Assembly (NCBI GenBank): GCA_977017575.1
Contig: CDRNVI010000042.1
Coordinates: 1 to 64,000, forward strand
From: Paramoeba atlantica
Taxonomy: Eukaryota; Discosea
Length of the DNA stretch: 64,000 nucleotides
Direction of reading: 5' to 3'
The notes below the pieces were generated by a model. That model saw only the letters and a list, made by a program, of their open reading frames with translations, did not search any database and was not told the origin of the DNA. Shown here piece after piece: positions 29,747-42,065 of this stretch. The position numbers and the translations under genes are program-made. Each line of letters begins with the position of its first letter. Positions within the stretch are counted from its first letter, which is position 1.

Positions 29747-30586
29747 ATCTCATCTCACGAGTTTCATCAAGCACTCTCCCTCGCTGACCCACGTACGAGG
29801 GCTCGATGGATTTCGGAAACGGGGCACGGAGCAGCAGAATGGGCTTTTATATTGCCGTCGAAAAAGAACGGCCACGCTTATACCCCAACCGAGTTTCGGA
29901 CTCTGGTACGTTGGTGGCTAGGGGAGCAAATATATCCGGGTCCCCGATCTTGTCCCATGGAGAAGTGCACCCAACCGTTGGGTCCTGAGGGCGATCACGC
30001 ATTGGCTTGCAAAAGTGGACATGGTATCACCTCGCGGCATAATGCCCTGGCCGCAGAATTTTCTTCTGAATGTTCTAAGGCTGGGTTCACTACCCAGAGG
30101 GAAATGAGCTTGGGAAACAAGGGGCCGGGGGGCGCCCTCACCAGGCCTGGTGATGTCTTCATCAAAAATTTCGGGCTTGGCGAGGGTCTTGTGCTTGACT
30201 TTGCCGTCACCCATGTACAGCAACAAAAATATACGGACTCAGTCCGTGACGCTAACGGGGTGACGGCCGGGTCATTTGCGGAGCGCTATGCTACCGAAAA
30301 CAAGAGAAGACAACGGGAAGAGGCTAACACGGCTGGGTACAAGTTCGCGGCAATGGTAGTAGAGTCCTATGGCGCCTGGAGTCCCAGCGCCATGGCGGTT
30401 CTTAGGGAAATTTCAACTAGAAAGATGGCGACCTCAGGGGATACCCTCCCTAAAAGCGATGCCTTGCATCACCTCCTTTCATCTCTCAACATTACCCTCA
30501 TGAGGTCGCAAGCTCGCATGCTTGTATTACGATCCCCAGCGGCGGTCCCTGACACAGTGCTCTTAGGTTACGGAAAAGAGGAGTAG
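29747..30586 (+). pseudogene. LINE L6: 5'-truncated copy of the L5 family
   Basis: About 280 codons equivalent to L5 residues 815-1081: FILPSKKNGHAYTPTEFR, RWWLGEQIYPGPR, a Cys-His motif (CPMEKCTQPLGPEGDHALAC), RPGDVF, LVLDFAVTHVQQ and a C-terminal helical tail. Clear divergence from L5 shows a different subfamily. The left edge is an A-tract that directly follows a YR B segment. RT is absent, so it cannot act alone. Confidence 0.85.
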
Positions 30587-30861
30587 GAGCTCAGTAGGAA
30601 AGTGAAGGAGTCGGTGTCAAGGGAGGAGGCCTCGTTTCTATTTGCTGGTTTTCTCGGGTGGTTTCTTTTTGGGGCTTTGGGTATTCGTTTTTTGGGGAAG
30701 GTTTTTTTTTGGGGGGTGGGAACGGGTTCTTATTTGCTGTTTTTTGGGCCGTTTGCTCGGTTGAACATTCTTTTACTTTTCGTACAGTTGCTTGTTTTTA
30801 TTTTGAGCCTAACTTTAAAAAAATAATAATGTGAAATTGCTAATTTGATTGCTTGTTTACA
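30587..30861 (+). other. 3' UTR-like G/T-rich stretch before SL-headed LINE L7
   Basis: G/T-rich tract (30602-30830) following L6's stop, then GTGAAATTGCTAATTTGATT and GCTTG, which recur at 43721-43742. A 75-codon ORF here has only hydrophobic low-complexity content and is not convincing. Nothing else seen. Confidence 0.5.
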
Positions 30862-30893
30862 AACGATAAAGATACAGTTTCTGTACCTTGTTG
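30862..30893 (+). other. Spliced-leader copy at the 5' end of LINE L7
   Basis: 32 nt starting AACGATAAAG, containing CAGTTTCTGTACC and ending TTGTTG, followed by a 27-nt leader and ATG 30921. There is no GT donor after it, so it is not an SL RNA gene but the joined mini-exon of a mature mRNA. Confidence 0.85.
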
Positions 30894-30920
30894 ATTTATT
30901 TTCTTATTATCTCAATCGTT

Positions 30921-33607
30921 ATGACACGCCCTTCCCGCTCAGTCGTGAGCAAAAATTCAGACCTGAAGACAAGTCGTACAACAGAGAAATCACGTGAAAA
31001 AGGAAAGCGTGGCAAAGAAAAGAAGAGCACAACAACGGTTTCCTCAGACGGCTCAATGATCAAGATTCTACAAGTTTCGCGGAAAGAGGGAATGAAGGAA
31101 CGCTCCGGAAATCACACGGCGTCAGACTTACCCGATCTCACCACAGGAGATGGCCGAATTACGCATGAAATGTCCAAACCAAAGAAAACCCCAAGAATTC
31201 CCGGATGACGAAAACGCTGGAGATGCGGAGGAACTGAGCAAAACAGAAGCACGCACCATAAAAAAAGCGACCCGCCTGGCCCTAGAAGGGTGTGTCTCTA
31301 AGGCAACAAAAGTGCTAGATCAGGAAGTGCGACCACAGGAACTAACAGACGACGATGTATGCGCCAAACTACGGGACCTGCATCCGCAGAATCATGAAAA
31401 CTTTGAGCTCCCGGATGACTCTCCTGAGATAGCCATCATTTCCACCGAAGAACTCAGGGACGCAGGTCGGCGTCTTGCCAAAGGATCGGCACCAGGACCT
31501 ACGGGAACCACTGACACAATAATTCGGCTCCTCTTGGACGACGAAATTTGTTGCGTCTCCATGTGTTATATGTTTGCGGATCTGATAAATGGACTTCTGT
31601 CAAAACAAGTAATGAATCGTCTGAAACGAGCACGCTTGGTAGCGTTACCAAAGGCAGACAAAGGCGTCAGACCAATCTGCGTAGGCGAAGTCTTCCTGAA
31701 ACTGGCGGGAATCGTATTAGTAGCACGGCACGAACATACACTCGAAAAACTCTTCGCCCCGTTACAATTTGGAGTATCTGTACAGTCTGGATGCGAAAAA
31801 GTAGTGCACCGTCTTCATAGCCATTATCAAGAAGGCAAAGCCATTCTATCAATCGATCTCGCTAATGCCTTTAACTCGCCTATGCGTAGCGACATCGCAA
31901 AAGTCGTTTTCGGCCTATGCACATTGCGCCCTTTTCGTAGATTCTTTCACGCGGAATATTCGGAGGCCTCTGAGCTTTTATATTACGGAAAAAACGGTGA
32001 GCATTACGAGACGATATATAGCTCAGCTGGAGTACGACAAGGATCTCCGTTATCTACCTTGTACTTTTGCGCATTTATCCAGCCTATCATAGAAACCCTG
32101 GCAATGGAATTTCCACAAGTAAAAATCTTCGCATTCATCGACGACATAAACCTAGCATCTGAGGACCAACAAGCGTTAGCTGATGCATTCAGTCGTCTAC
32201 ACGGCCTCCTAGCGGAGAAACGAGTCAAAATGGCCAAACACAAATGCGTGTGGTTTGGCGGAAAGCATGATATACCAATCCCAGCAGAACTTGAAGCAGA
32301 AGGAGTGAAAATCAAGCATTCAGCGACAAAGACCCTAGGTGCATACATAGGCAACGACGAAGTAGTCAGTGAATGTCTGACACAGAAGCTTGAAAAGCAC
32401 GAAGCCATATTCCGACGTCTCAAGCGCATGGGTTTAAACAACATATCACTACTTCTACTATCGAAAAGCGTAAACATTAGACATAGGTACCACACCCGGG
32501 TACACACACCAATAGCATCGGAAAAACTATGCAAAAAATTCGACAGCGATGTTGAAGCGGTGTTGAACACATGGCTTGGCAAAATGTCAGATAAACACAT
32601 CGCTTGGTGCCGGTTGCCGCTGAAGAAAGGTGGGCTCGGCCTGCCATCATCTACTGACTCTCGTACGTCCGCGTACAACTCTTCTAAACGCGTTTCTCTT
32701 GAGCAATGTAAACCAAAATCAGCTCGATTAACGTGCGACGAAGGTATAGCGCAGGACAGCGAATCAGTAAATGATGGCCCCGCAACGGAGGCTATGCTCA
32801 ATCAGAAGACGTATCAAGAGCTGACAAAGAAAAACGAGGAGTTGGCACCTTTGGTAAAGGCGTGCAGTGAAAAGGGTAATCACGATTGGTTGCAAGGAAA
32901 AACGAGATATATTCCATCATCTCAATTCTCTCTAATGGTGATGGCACGACTTGGTCTTGCGCACAAGAGTATGCCGGACAAAATCATATGCCCTGGATGC
33001 AAAATGATTCTCGAATCAAAACACTTTCTAGCACACTTGCTCGGTTGCGTTAAATGCACAGGCGCAAATGCGACAACGCGACATCATGCTCTCGTTCGTC
33101 ATATTTACGACCTCTGTCTTCAGACCGGAGTCCCATGCGAGCGGGAACCGAGACAATTCACCACTTATCGATGCCTGAAATGTAATGAATCGGTGAATGA
33201 ACAGCGCAAACATGAAACATCAGAAAAAGTGTGGAACCGCATCCTTCCATCGCAGCGGGCCAGACTTAGCAATTTACTGGGCGTCCGGTGAGATATTCTA
33301 TGACCTCACTATCATAAATGAAATATCCAAGACGAATCTCGGTAAACGGAGCAATCAGCTAATGCAGGAAGCCGAAAAACGCAAAGTCGACACGTATGTT
33401 AACTCGGATCTAATACCTCATGAAAAATTTACATGCGTATCAATACTCGCCGGAGGAGCAATGAACAAAAGTGGCCTGGCTCTCCTGAAATCTCTGGCCG
33501 ATGCTAGCGGGCGTGATCGCGATATCGTTGTGCAAGATTTCAAAATGCACCTCCAGGAGTTAAACGGCACTGTGCTGTGTTCTCAAATGAGCAAAGCACT
33601 ATCGTAG
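30921..33607 (+). pseudogene. LINE L7: CRE/SLACS-like RT-endonuclease ORF, SL-headed
   Basis: Three overlapping frames cover one ORF: 30921-31208 (basic head, MTRPSRSVVSKNSD), 31150-33291 (main part) and about 33230-33607 (end). The main part holds an R/K-rich helical region, RT (LPKADKGVRPICVGEV, ILSIDLANAFNSP with catalytic Asp, AGVRQGSPLS, F-I-D-D near 32134), the thumb, and a Cys-His motif (CPGCKMILESKHFLAHLLGC). The last frame holds the endonuclease (RSGPDLAIYW-type, here beginning ASFHRSGPD) and LQELNGTVLCSQ. Two single-base shifts (near 31180 and 33225) break it. RT-RLE order and overall likeness place it with CRE1, SLACS and CZAR of trypanosomatids. L16 is an almost identical sister. 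Confidence 0.88.
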
Positions 33608-33780
33608 GTCAAATATTAAATATATAGAATTATAAGATTTAGCTTACAAAGACGCGTAAGCTTAGTTAGAACTACCCCCATACAATGGGGGGTAGCGCCA
33701 ATACGAAATACTTATAGACATTTCCAGGTTAGCGTATTTATTTATCTATTTATTTATTCATTTACTTGTAAGTTCTGTCC
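33608..33780 (+). ncRNA. L7 3' UTR with conserved hairpins
   Basis: Two stem-loops: GCTTAC-AAAGACGC-GTAAGC (about 33641-33660) and CTACCCCC-ATACAAT-GGGGGGTAG. L14's UTR (47860-47920) keeps both with a changed but still paired second stem (ATCCCCC/GGGGGGGTA). LINE reverse transcriptases recognise 3' UTR structure, so a role in template choice is likely. The UTR is cut at 33780 by an A-tract before the terminal module present in L14 and L16. Confidence 0.6.
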
Positions 33781-33782
33781 AC

Positions 33783-34203
33783 AAAAAAAAAAAAAAAAAA
33801 AAACCGTGTCGCTGTCGACACAGGCCCGCGCCTGCGCCCTCCCGTATAGCAAGGGACGGGTTCACAAGTCAGGCCGTGGAGTGGTCGAAAGACCCGGTCC
33901 GGAACGCGCGAATGGATTGGGCCTGGATTGCTTGTTTTTATTTTTACTGTGTCTTGTTTGTCGTATATACTTAGGGGCGATTGAATTGCTAGTTTTGGGC
34001 TGAGAAAAAAGAAAAAGAAAATATATTTCTGTGAATATTTTATTTCGGTTGACAAATTTTATCCTCACGCCTTGGTTTTCGAAAAAACAAGGTTCCCCAA
34101 TGTGAGATAAAGGTGAGTAAAGTTTTCTTTACTCTGCGATTAGCGCCTTAATGTTTTTAACCGCGTCATTGTTGACACGGCCAAAAAAAAAAAAAAAAAA
34201 AAA
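33783..34203. other. Patch between two A-tracts with palindromic ends
   Basis: A21 (33783-33803), then a near-palindrome (CCGTGTCGCTGTCGACACAGG), about 340 bp with no gene, a second version (CCGCGTCATTGTTGACACGG at about 34162) and A21 (34183-34203). The inner block TCACAAGTCAGGCCG...CCGGTCCGGAACGCGCGAAT recurs at 43574-43633. The part 34056-34163 is inverted at 36310-36421. Confidence 0.5.
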
Positions 34204-35460
34204 GAATTCGAATCGTCGGATCTACACCTCTGCCAAAAGACTGGGCTGATCACGGCGAACAGAACAGTGCGCACAGCGACAAAATCAAAATCAAAATCAC
34301 GCCTAAGACCTTTCGATTGACATCTTTCGACGAACAGCCACGTCAAGAACCACAACAAGAGACAACACCGGATATTGACTCGGAAGAGGAACATTACGAA
34401 GACGAGAGCGAAGATATGTCTCTTGACAGCGATAACGAGGTCATAGCAGATCTGGCAAACAGAAGTGCTCTTTCCAAAGCACCGGATCATGTGCACAACA
34501 TGGTAGCAAAGTGGGGCAAAGGCACGGAATGTGTTATCGAGTGGGGCTTCCGACAAGACACGGTAAATTACACGTCGAAAGGCATCGTCGTAGGTAGGAC
34601 CTCACGAAAAGGAATGGTCAAAGTCAAAATCTCTTACAATCCAGCTCAAGGCAGCAAAGGTCCCAGTGGCTTTCTTTATCTTCCACACACAAACAGGATC
34701 AGAATCTGTTCGATACGAGCCACGAAACTGATCAAAGTCGAAACAATTACGCGGAATTTAGAAGAACACGCCGACAACGTGTCTAGCGATGAAAATGGTC
34801 AAAGTGATCTCGAGCCGCTGCCCACGATGGTACCCATTGATTCATCTTTTTCAATCCATGTAGTCGCCATCTTCCGAGCCATACTTCGTGGGTATCCATC
34901 GGTAGAACTTGACTCTGAGAAAACAGCTATCTGGCATAAATTTTTGAACGCACCAAGAGACTCGCTCGCTACTATTCGTCAACTTTCTCGGCAAAATCAA
35001 CGAGTCGGACACATAAACAAACAAGCGGATCCATCGGAAAACGAAACACTCAGCATAGAACAAAGGGAAGAACTTGGCGTCGACCGTCGCTCGATCAAGA
35101 ATGCTTTAACGACCGCTCGAGCTGGAAACATCGGGAAAGCCACTCGAATTCTCGACAACGTTTACAAGGTCTCCAATCTTACAGCGCATGAAAAATTACA
35201 GAAACTTCGCGATTTGCATCCCGAGGGGCCTAGTATTGAAATTCCGGAAGCTGACTTTCCACGGATCGGCGTTGTAGATAAATCAGAACTCCGCCTTGCA
35301 GTCGAAAAACTTGCGCGAGGGGCATCTCCGGGACCAAGCGGGCTTAATGAGAGCATGATGCGTTTGCTTGTTGAAGATGAAGAAGCATGCCTTTCATTAT
35401 GCCATATGATTCGCGACGTTATCAATGGCGACGTGCCTGTAAGCGTGCGGAAGCGTCTCA
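34204..35460 (+). pseudogene. LINE L8: CRE-type N-terminus to RT entry
   Basis: Open from the A-tract with a PKDWADH motif also found in L17, an acidic segment (34370-34440), the barrel-like module (KAPDHVHNMVAKWGKGTECV ... GFLYLPHTNRIRI), a helical region (SSFSIHVVAIFRAILRGYP, FLNAPRDSL) and the RT fingers entry (LARGASPGPSGLNESMMRLL). It stops abruptly near 35460 where SL-headed L9 begins; the rest of the RT and the endonuclease are absent. It is the longest N-terminal sequence of this LINE family in the window. Confidence 0.82.
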
Positions 35461-35489
35461 CTTTCTTGTACCTTGTTTGGTCTTTGGTC

Positions 35490-36293
35490 TTTCTGTACCT
35501 TGTTGAATTTTTCTACTCCTTTCAATTTTCATGCAGCAACGAGTTCTTGTTATCCACAGTGAAACTGTGCAAACGGGTGACTCAGCCTTCACCTTCGGAA
35601 CGTGCGAAAAAAAGCAGGATGATGACGCATTGCCGAAGCAACGTTCCGCGAGTGAGCTCCGAAAGGCCGCGAAACCACACACTCGAAGTTCTGGACCTGT
35701 TGCTCTGGAAACTCTGGACGACATTGGTTTTGGGAGGCGGAAAAAGAAGCATCGTCGACCCACATGGCGCCCCTTACACGATGTTTACAAAGAAAGTGGA
35801 ACTTTCAGTTCCGACAGCGAGACGCGCGAGCATCCGCGTAAAAGTTCGAAATGTCGTGCAGCATCCGAGTACAGATCCCCGGTGACTGAAAAGACGAGTA
35901 CAGCCGCCGAGACAAGCAGCGTAAACAACGAGTTGAGTACTCCAAAGCCATCGACACATGCATCCCCCATACCATCACAAACGAAAACACCTGAAAGACA
36001 CACACCAGAAGAAAAGGTGACGCCATCGAAGTTGCCACCGAGTCGAAATGCAGGTGCAACAGAATACGGTGCCGAAGCGGACGGTGAAGCCGAAAATTCG
36101 GTTGATGAAGACGCACCACTCTTTCGAGCGTTTCCTATAGCTCCAGACCATCTCCTCAAAAAAATATCACAGTGGGGTAAAGGGACGAAATGCGTCGTTA
36201 AGTGGTCCTTTCGAAACTACGAAGACATGATTAACCACTCAATTGGTGAAGTCGTCTCACGCAAAATGCGGAAAAAAGCACTACACATTCAAG
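35490..36293 (+). pseudogene. LINE L9: SL-headed CRE-type N-terminal fragment
   Basis: The last 16 nt of the SL (35490-35505) are followed by a 25-nt leader and ATG 35531. The ORF has a charged low-complexity head of ~190 residues (Lys/Arg then Ser/Thr/Pro) and the barrel-like module (IAPDHLLKKISQWGKGTKCV, VKWSFRNYEDMINHSIGEVV), ending at a T-run at 36294. It gives an unambiguous start for this LINE family. A second SL-like scrap (TTCTTGTACCTTGTTTGG) sits just upstream at about 35463. Confidence 0.78.
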
Positions 36294-36904
36294 TTTTTTT
36301 TTTTTATTTTAAAAACATTAAGGCGCTAATCGCAGAGTAAAGAAAACTTTACTCACCTTTATCTCACATTGGGGAACCTTGTTTTTTCGAAAACCAAGGC
36401 GTGAGGATAAAGTTTGTCCACCGATTAACATCCATAACCTTCCAAAATTATAGGGACAACCTCCAAACCCCAGGACCCCGTCCCTTTTTTTTTTTTTTTT
36501 TTTTTTTGAATTTAAAACAAGCAATCAAATTTTTTTTTTTTTTTTTTGACGACCTCACCAATTGAGTGGTTAATCATTTTTTTTTTTTTATACAATGGCA
36601 GTATACAATGTTGCTGTATACTCAAAATAATAGTTTCACGTGTTTTCCGTTCCTTTATTTATTCACATGTTACTCAAAAAAGCAAAACAGTAATAGCCGA
36701 ATGCTGAAAGCAGCGAAAAAGTGACGACTCAAAGCAGCGAAACGGTGATAACCCAAAGCAGCGAAACAGTAACAACCAAGAGCTGAAAGCTGCGGAACAA
36801 TAATCACCAAGCAGCAAAACAAAAATAACCAAAGGCTGAAACCTAACCAAGCAGCGAAACAGTAATCACCAAAGGCTGAAAGCAACGAAACATTATTATT
36901 CAAG
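36294..36904. other. T-tract patchwork and short minisatellite
   Basis: T-runs at 36294-36305, 36485-36507, 36530-36547 and 36577-36589 separate small pieces. One (36548-36577) is the reverse complement of L9 coding at 36228-36257. 36310-36421 is the inverted copy of 34056-34163. 36670-36900 is a degenerate ~23-bp repeat around AGCAGCGAAACAGTAATCAC. No gene. Confidence 0.6.
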
Positions 36905-39771
36905 TCAGTTACAAGCCTGCCCCGGGAACGACGGGACCGTCTGGAATACTTCACTTTCCTCAATCTTCTAAGATCAAGATTCTACACACCCACGCGACAG
37001 AACTCCGCCAAATTCCAAACTCTGAAGTGCAGACCATGGAAAACGTAGCAGACGAGACTGAGGACATTGACAACGGAGGGGATTTGGAACCGTTACCACC
37101 TTTCACACCAATTGACTCAACCTTTTCTGTACACGTAATCGCCATTTTTCGATCGATCATCCGAGACTATCCTCGAGCAGAGATGTCATCAGAAAAAGAG
37201 GCTATATGGCACAAACTCCTCAACGCCCCGCGCGACTCCCTCACGTCCGTTCGCAAAGCGCTTTTACGTCGTGACAGTGTACCTCACTATCCCAACAAGC
37301 CTCGAACTGAAGAAATCGAGCACCTTACCAAAGCTGAAGTGAAGGAACTTGATATTGACCGTCGGTCCATCCGAAATGCTCTTAAGGCTGCACGCGCTGG
37401 AAACCTCGGCAAGGCCACACGCGTTCTTGACAACGTTTACCTGGACTCTCAATTAAGCGCTGACGAAAAAGTTAAGAAACTGCAAGAACTACACCCTCCA
37501 GGAGATTCCCCTCCCGCCCCTTCTCACGACTACCCTCGAGTTGCTGTGATTGAGGTGAATGAAGTACGCTCGGCCGTGAACAAACTCTCACATGGAGCAG
37601 CCCCTGGACCAACAGGTTTAAGTGAAAACATTATCCGTCTCCTAATCGATGACGTCGAATCCTGCACTGCACTTTGCCACATGTTCCGAGATGTAATCAA
37701 TGGGGAAATAAGCCAATCCGTCCGTAATAGGTTAACACGTTGCCGGATTATTGCCCTACCGAAACCTCAAAATGGAATCAGACCGATTGCGATGGGCGAC
37801 ACGATCCTGAAAGTATGCGGCTCTATTCTACTGCAAAGACACGAAGACACTTTGAAAAACTTCTTTTCTCCCTACCAAAGCGGTATTTTACAGAAGAACG
37901 CATGCGAAAGCCTTGTACATGAACTTCTTCACGACTACGATGACGGACATACGATTTTGACAGTGGATTACTCCAACGCGTATAACACGCCGCAAAGAGC
38001 AGCTATAGCTCGCGCGTTGAACGAAAACAACATTTTCAGACCTTTCATGAGGCTTTTCTACCTTGAATATGGCGACCCTTCGGACTTGCTTTTCTTTGCA
38101 AACAACGATCTCCACGCCGTTATTAAGAGCACATCCGGAGTTCGACAGGGGTCCGCTCTCTCCTCTCTATATTTTTGTACCCTACTGCACACTGCGCTTG
38201 TTGAAGTCGCCACGCTTTTTCCTGATGTGAAAATCCGAGCATACATGGATGATGTGACGCTGTCCTCGAAGAACCGAGAATGTCTAGAGGCCGCTTTCCT
38301 ACACCTCCGAGAGCTTTCCTCCGATTTAGCGCTTGAGGTTAATTTTACAAAGTCAGAGTGGTTTAGCAAAGACACTAACAACGCGACGAACAAGCCCCCG
38401 TCCACTATTAGTTCTTTAGGAGTATTCCAGCGTGACGAAGCTATTAAGATCCTGGGTGCTTACATCGGAGATCACAAGAAAGTAAGTGAGCTCCTCGTTG
38501 GTAAGCTTGAGAAGCACAAATGTTTGTTCCGACGGCTACGGAAAATGGGACCCAGTAATATCTCGTTGGCCATACTACAGCGATGCGCGCTTCCCCGTAA
38601 TGACTATCATTTACGAGTACACCGCCCGAAAGACTCACTGCAAATGGCACAGCGGTTTGATAAAGAGATCAACGATATAGTTTCACATTGGTTTTTCGCC
38701 GACAAAACTTCGATGCAACTCGCCTCCCTTCCACAGTACCTAGGAGGACTCGGTTTAACTCCCTCCGTTTTGAAACATCGCTACTTCTTCGACACTGCCT
38801 CCAAATCTATTGATGAGCAAATTCAAACCACAAAAGCTCCGGTAGACGCGCGCAAGTCGAAGACTTCCACTCAGGAACGGCACGTCGCACTCCCTTTACT
38901 CAAGCAGCAAAAGGCCCGAAAACAAGCGTTGAAGTCCATAAAATTTGAGCAAAAGAAACTGTCAGAAGAGATTCGCAAAGATCCGCGACTCGACTCCATA
39001 TTAAAACGGACAACATCATCCTTTAGTCATCTACAGTCTTCTTCTGGTTACATTAATCCGTACCTCTTTCGATACGTAATTATGACTAGACTTGGGATCA
39101 AGCCTCCAACCTTAAATGACAAGATCGATTGCCCTGGATGTGCCGCCGAGGTTAGCTCTGCTCACATATTCCAACACATTGTCGGCTGTACTAAATGTAA
39201 CGGAATGAACGCAACCAAGAAACACTCATATCTCGTCAGGTTCCTTGCGTCCCTCTGCTCGAAAGCTGGTGTCCCCTGTGTAGTAGAACCGCGCTCACAT
39301 TCTTCCTTCTACTGTACCAAATGTAAAGCTCACGTTTCCGAGGGAGAGATAGAAAAACATCCCTGCCGTGCCCGCAGAATCAGATCAGGCCCCGATCTAG
39401 GAATCATGTGGCCTCACATAGGTGAAGTGCTGTATGACATTACAGTCGTCCACACCGGAAGCCCAAGTTACCTAAAAATGACAGAAGCACAACTGCTGCA
39501 AAATGCTATTGAAAGGAAAAAGAAAAAGTATGTTTACTCTGGCGGAATAGAAGATGATTATTTTAAATGCATTCCAATGACTGAGAGTGGTTTTCTTCAT
39601 GAACATACACGAAAATTAATTACAGCTTTAGCGAAGAGAGCAAATCTGAATGTGAAAGAAGTAGTAGAGGCTTTTCAACTAGAGATTGAAAAGCTGAATG
39701 CGTACACGATTGTCACGCAATTACGCGACAGCCTACCAAAGGCCGCATGGCTAGGTTCTATCAATTCGTAG
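36905..39771 (+). CDS. LINE L10: CRE-like RT-endonuclease polyprotein
   Basis: Open from inside the barrel module (GPSGILHFPQSSKIKIL) through to 39771, with an internal GTG at 37027 and ATG at 37036. Features in order: the conserved helical region (STFSVHVIAIFRSIIRDYP), RT (LPKPQNGIRPIAMGD, ILTVDYSNAYNTP with catalytic Asp, SGVRQGSALS, Y-M-D-D at about 38242), a long basic connection, a Cys-His motif (CPGCAAEVSSAHIFQHIVGC, CTKC) and the restriction-like endonuclease (RSGPDLGIMWPHIGEVLYD). The end is ...LNAYTIVTQLRDSLP. No stop or shift over ~950 codons, so it is young, but the N-terminus is truncated. It is the most complete RT-RLE reading frame of the family here. Confidence 0.9.
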
Positions 39772-40044
39772 ACCTACACAGCTGAAAGTTTTGATTGATT
39801 GATTGATGTAAACTTGAAAGAGTAATTTTGGTTCCCTCATAGTCAGATGACGAAGTAAAAAAAAATGTATTTTGCTCGTTTTATGACCAACCTGCCTACT
39901 ACTACTACTACTACTTGACTTCCGACTACAAATTTGGCGCTACACCGTGATTAATAATGTTTCGTTGCTTTCAGCCTTTGGTGATATGATTTACTATGTG
40001 TCCGGGCATTTTTATACAGGTTTTATTTTGTGTGACGTGTGTGC
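39772..40044 (+). other. L10 3' flank with inverted repeat
   Basis: AT-rich 3' UTR with TGATTGATTGATTGATG and a (CTA)n run at 39895-39914. 39950-39983 is the reverse complement of 36870-36903, so L10 lies between 34-bp inverted repeats. No gene. Confidence 0.6.
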
Positions 40045-42065
40045 GGGCAGGTCTCACTCGTTGCCGAATTATTGCTCTTCCGAAGCCACAAAACGGTATA
40101 CGGCCAGTCGCCATGGGGGAGACGATCCTAAAAATCTGCGGATCCATTTTACTCGAGCGACATGAATGTGCACTACGAAAATACTTTTCGCCTATGCAGC
40201 GGGGTGTTCTCCACAAGAGCGCATGTGAATCAATAGTGCATGAGCTACTACAAGAATACGAGGATGGATGCGCATTGATTACGGTAGATTTCACGAACGC
40301 ATACAACACTCCACGACGCGACGCCATAACACAAGCACTACTAGAGAATCCTGTGTTCAAACCTTTTATGCGACTGTTTTACCTTGAATACGGCCTCTCA
40401 TCCGAACTTTTGTTTTTCGCACACAACGCTCTTTTCGCGACCATCGAAAGTTCGTCAGGAATTCGACAAGGCTCATCATTATCCTCCATGTACTTCTGTG
40501 CACTTTTACACGGTCCCATTCGCGAGATCGCAAGCTTATACCCCGACGTCAAAATACGAGCATATCAAGACGATGTGACTCTCAGCTCTACAAACGTACC
40601 GTCACTCGAAGCTGCGTTCCTGCACTTACGTGAAATCACAGGCGAGCTCAATCTACGCGTCAACTTTCAGAAATGCGAATTTTTCCAGAAAAATACCACA
40701 TACGAACCGTTCTCTTTGCATAATCTAGGCGTCAAGCTTTGCACTGATTCGATCAAGATTCTGGGAGCCTATATCGGGAAAGATAATGTGGTAGAGGATC
40801 TTCTCCTGCGCAAACTCAGTAAGCATAAATGCCTTTTCCGCCGTTTACTTCTCATGGGCCCCAGTAACCTTTCTCTCGCGATTCTTCGCCGATGTACAAT
40901 TCCACGTCAAGACTATCATCTGAGAGTTCACCGCCCGGAGGCCACTCGGCGTCTGGCACATTCTTTTGAAAGCCACGTACACGAAGTCTTGCAGAAATGG
41001 TGCGGCGCGGACGCCCAGGCACTTAAGCTCGCAGCTCTCCCGCAAAAATTAGGTGGATTAGGACTGACTTCTTGCACTCTGAAACAGCAGCACTACTTCG
41101 CAGCAGCCCGAGAATCTATTGAAGAGCACTTGGAACCCAATAAAGCTCCGGTAGATTCGCAAGGCAATGACAAGAGCAAAGCTAAAATTCAGAGCCGCGC
41201 AGAAAAGGCCCGCAAATCGCTTAAGAAGATCATGAGTCAAGCTCACGAAAAACAATTGACAGAAATACAGAAAGACTCCACCGCAGCGAACATCATAAAA
41301 CGCACTAAAGAGGCTAATATCCACCTCGAAAACACCAGCAACTACGTTAACCCATACCTATTCCGATATACGCTCATGATGCGCTTAGGAATTGGCTTGC
41401 CTAAGGCACCGGCCAAAGTAACATGCCCCGGCTGTTCTAATCAAGAATCACCCTCCACCATTATTCCCCACGTTGCTGGATGCTCCCGATGCTCCGGGAT
41501 GAACTCCACACGCAAACATTCACATATCGTCCGGTATCTCTCAGAGTTGTGCTCAAAAGCAGGCCTTCCTAGCGTGATCGAACCCCGCATCTACTCCTCG
41601 TATCATTGCACTAAATGTAAGTGCACTATCTCAGCAGATGTCGCCGCGCAACATCCTTGCAAAGCACGCCGTATTCGTTCAGGTCCAGATCTGGCCATCA
41701 TGTGGCCTCACATGGGTGAGGTACTCTACGACTTCACAATAGTACATACGTGCTGCTCAAGCTACGCAAAACACACCAGCTCTGCCCTTATGCAGCAGGT
41801 CTCCGACAGAAAATATAAGAAATACGTTACTGAGAAGGGTGTCGATAGCGATTCGTTTAAGTGTCTGGCTGCAACAGATTGCGGCCTTCTACATGACGAT
41901 ACTAAGGCTTTGCTGAAGGCTCTCTCACAAAGAGCGAAACTTAAATATGAAAGCGTGCGCAATGCTTTCCAGCTCGAAATCGAAAAAATGTCAGCGTACA
42001 CGGTAGTGTCGCAGCTCCGAGACTACATTCCAGCAGAGAAGTGGATGAGTGAATTGCGCCTATAA
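40045..42065 (+). CDS. LINE L11: CRE-like RT-endonuclease, 5'-truncated
   Basis: A clean frame of ~670 codons starting inside RT (RCRIIALPKPQNGIRPVAMGE): ALITVDFTNAYNTP, SGIRQGSSLS, Y-Q-D-D near 40563, thumb, lysine-rich connection, Cys-His motif (CPGCSNQESPSTIIPHVAGC, CSRC) and endonuclease (RSGPDLAIMWPHMGEVLYDF). It ends DYIPAEKWMSELRL. Close to L10 (same family) and closest to L1. The N-terminal barrel and RT fingers are missing. The absence of stops suggests recent insertion. Confidence 0.88.

Noticed and set aside
30602-30826. Membrane protein ORF of 74 codons
   Set aside because: Hydrophobic only because the DNA is G/T-rich; no homologous frame elsewhere.
30862-30893. SL RNA gene
   Set aside because: No splice donor, intron or SL promoter-like context after the exon; an ORF begins 27 nt later.
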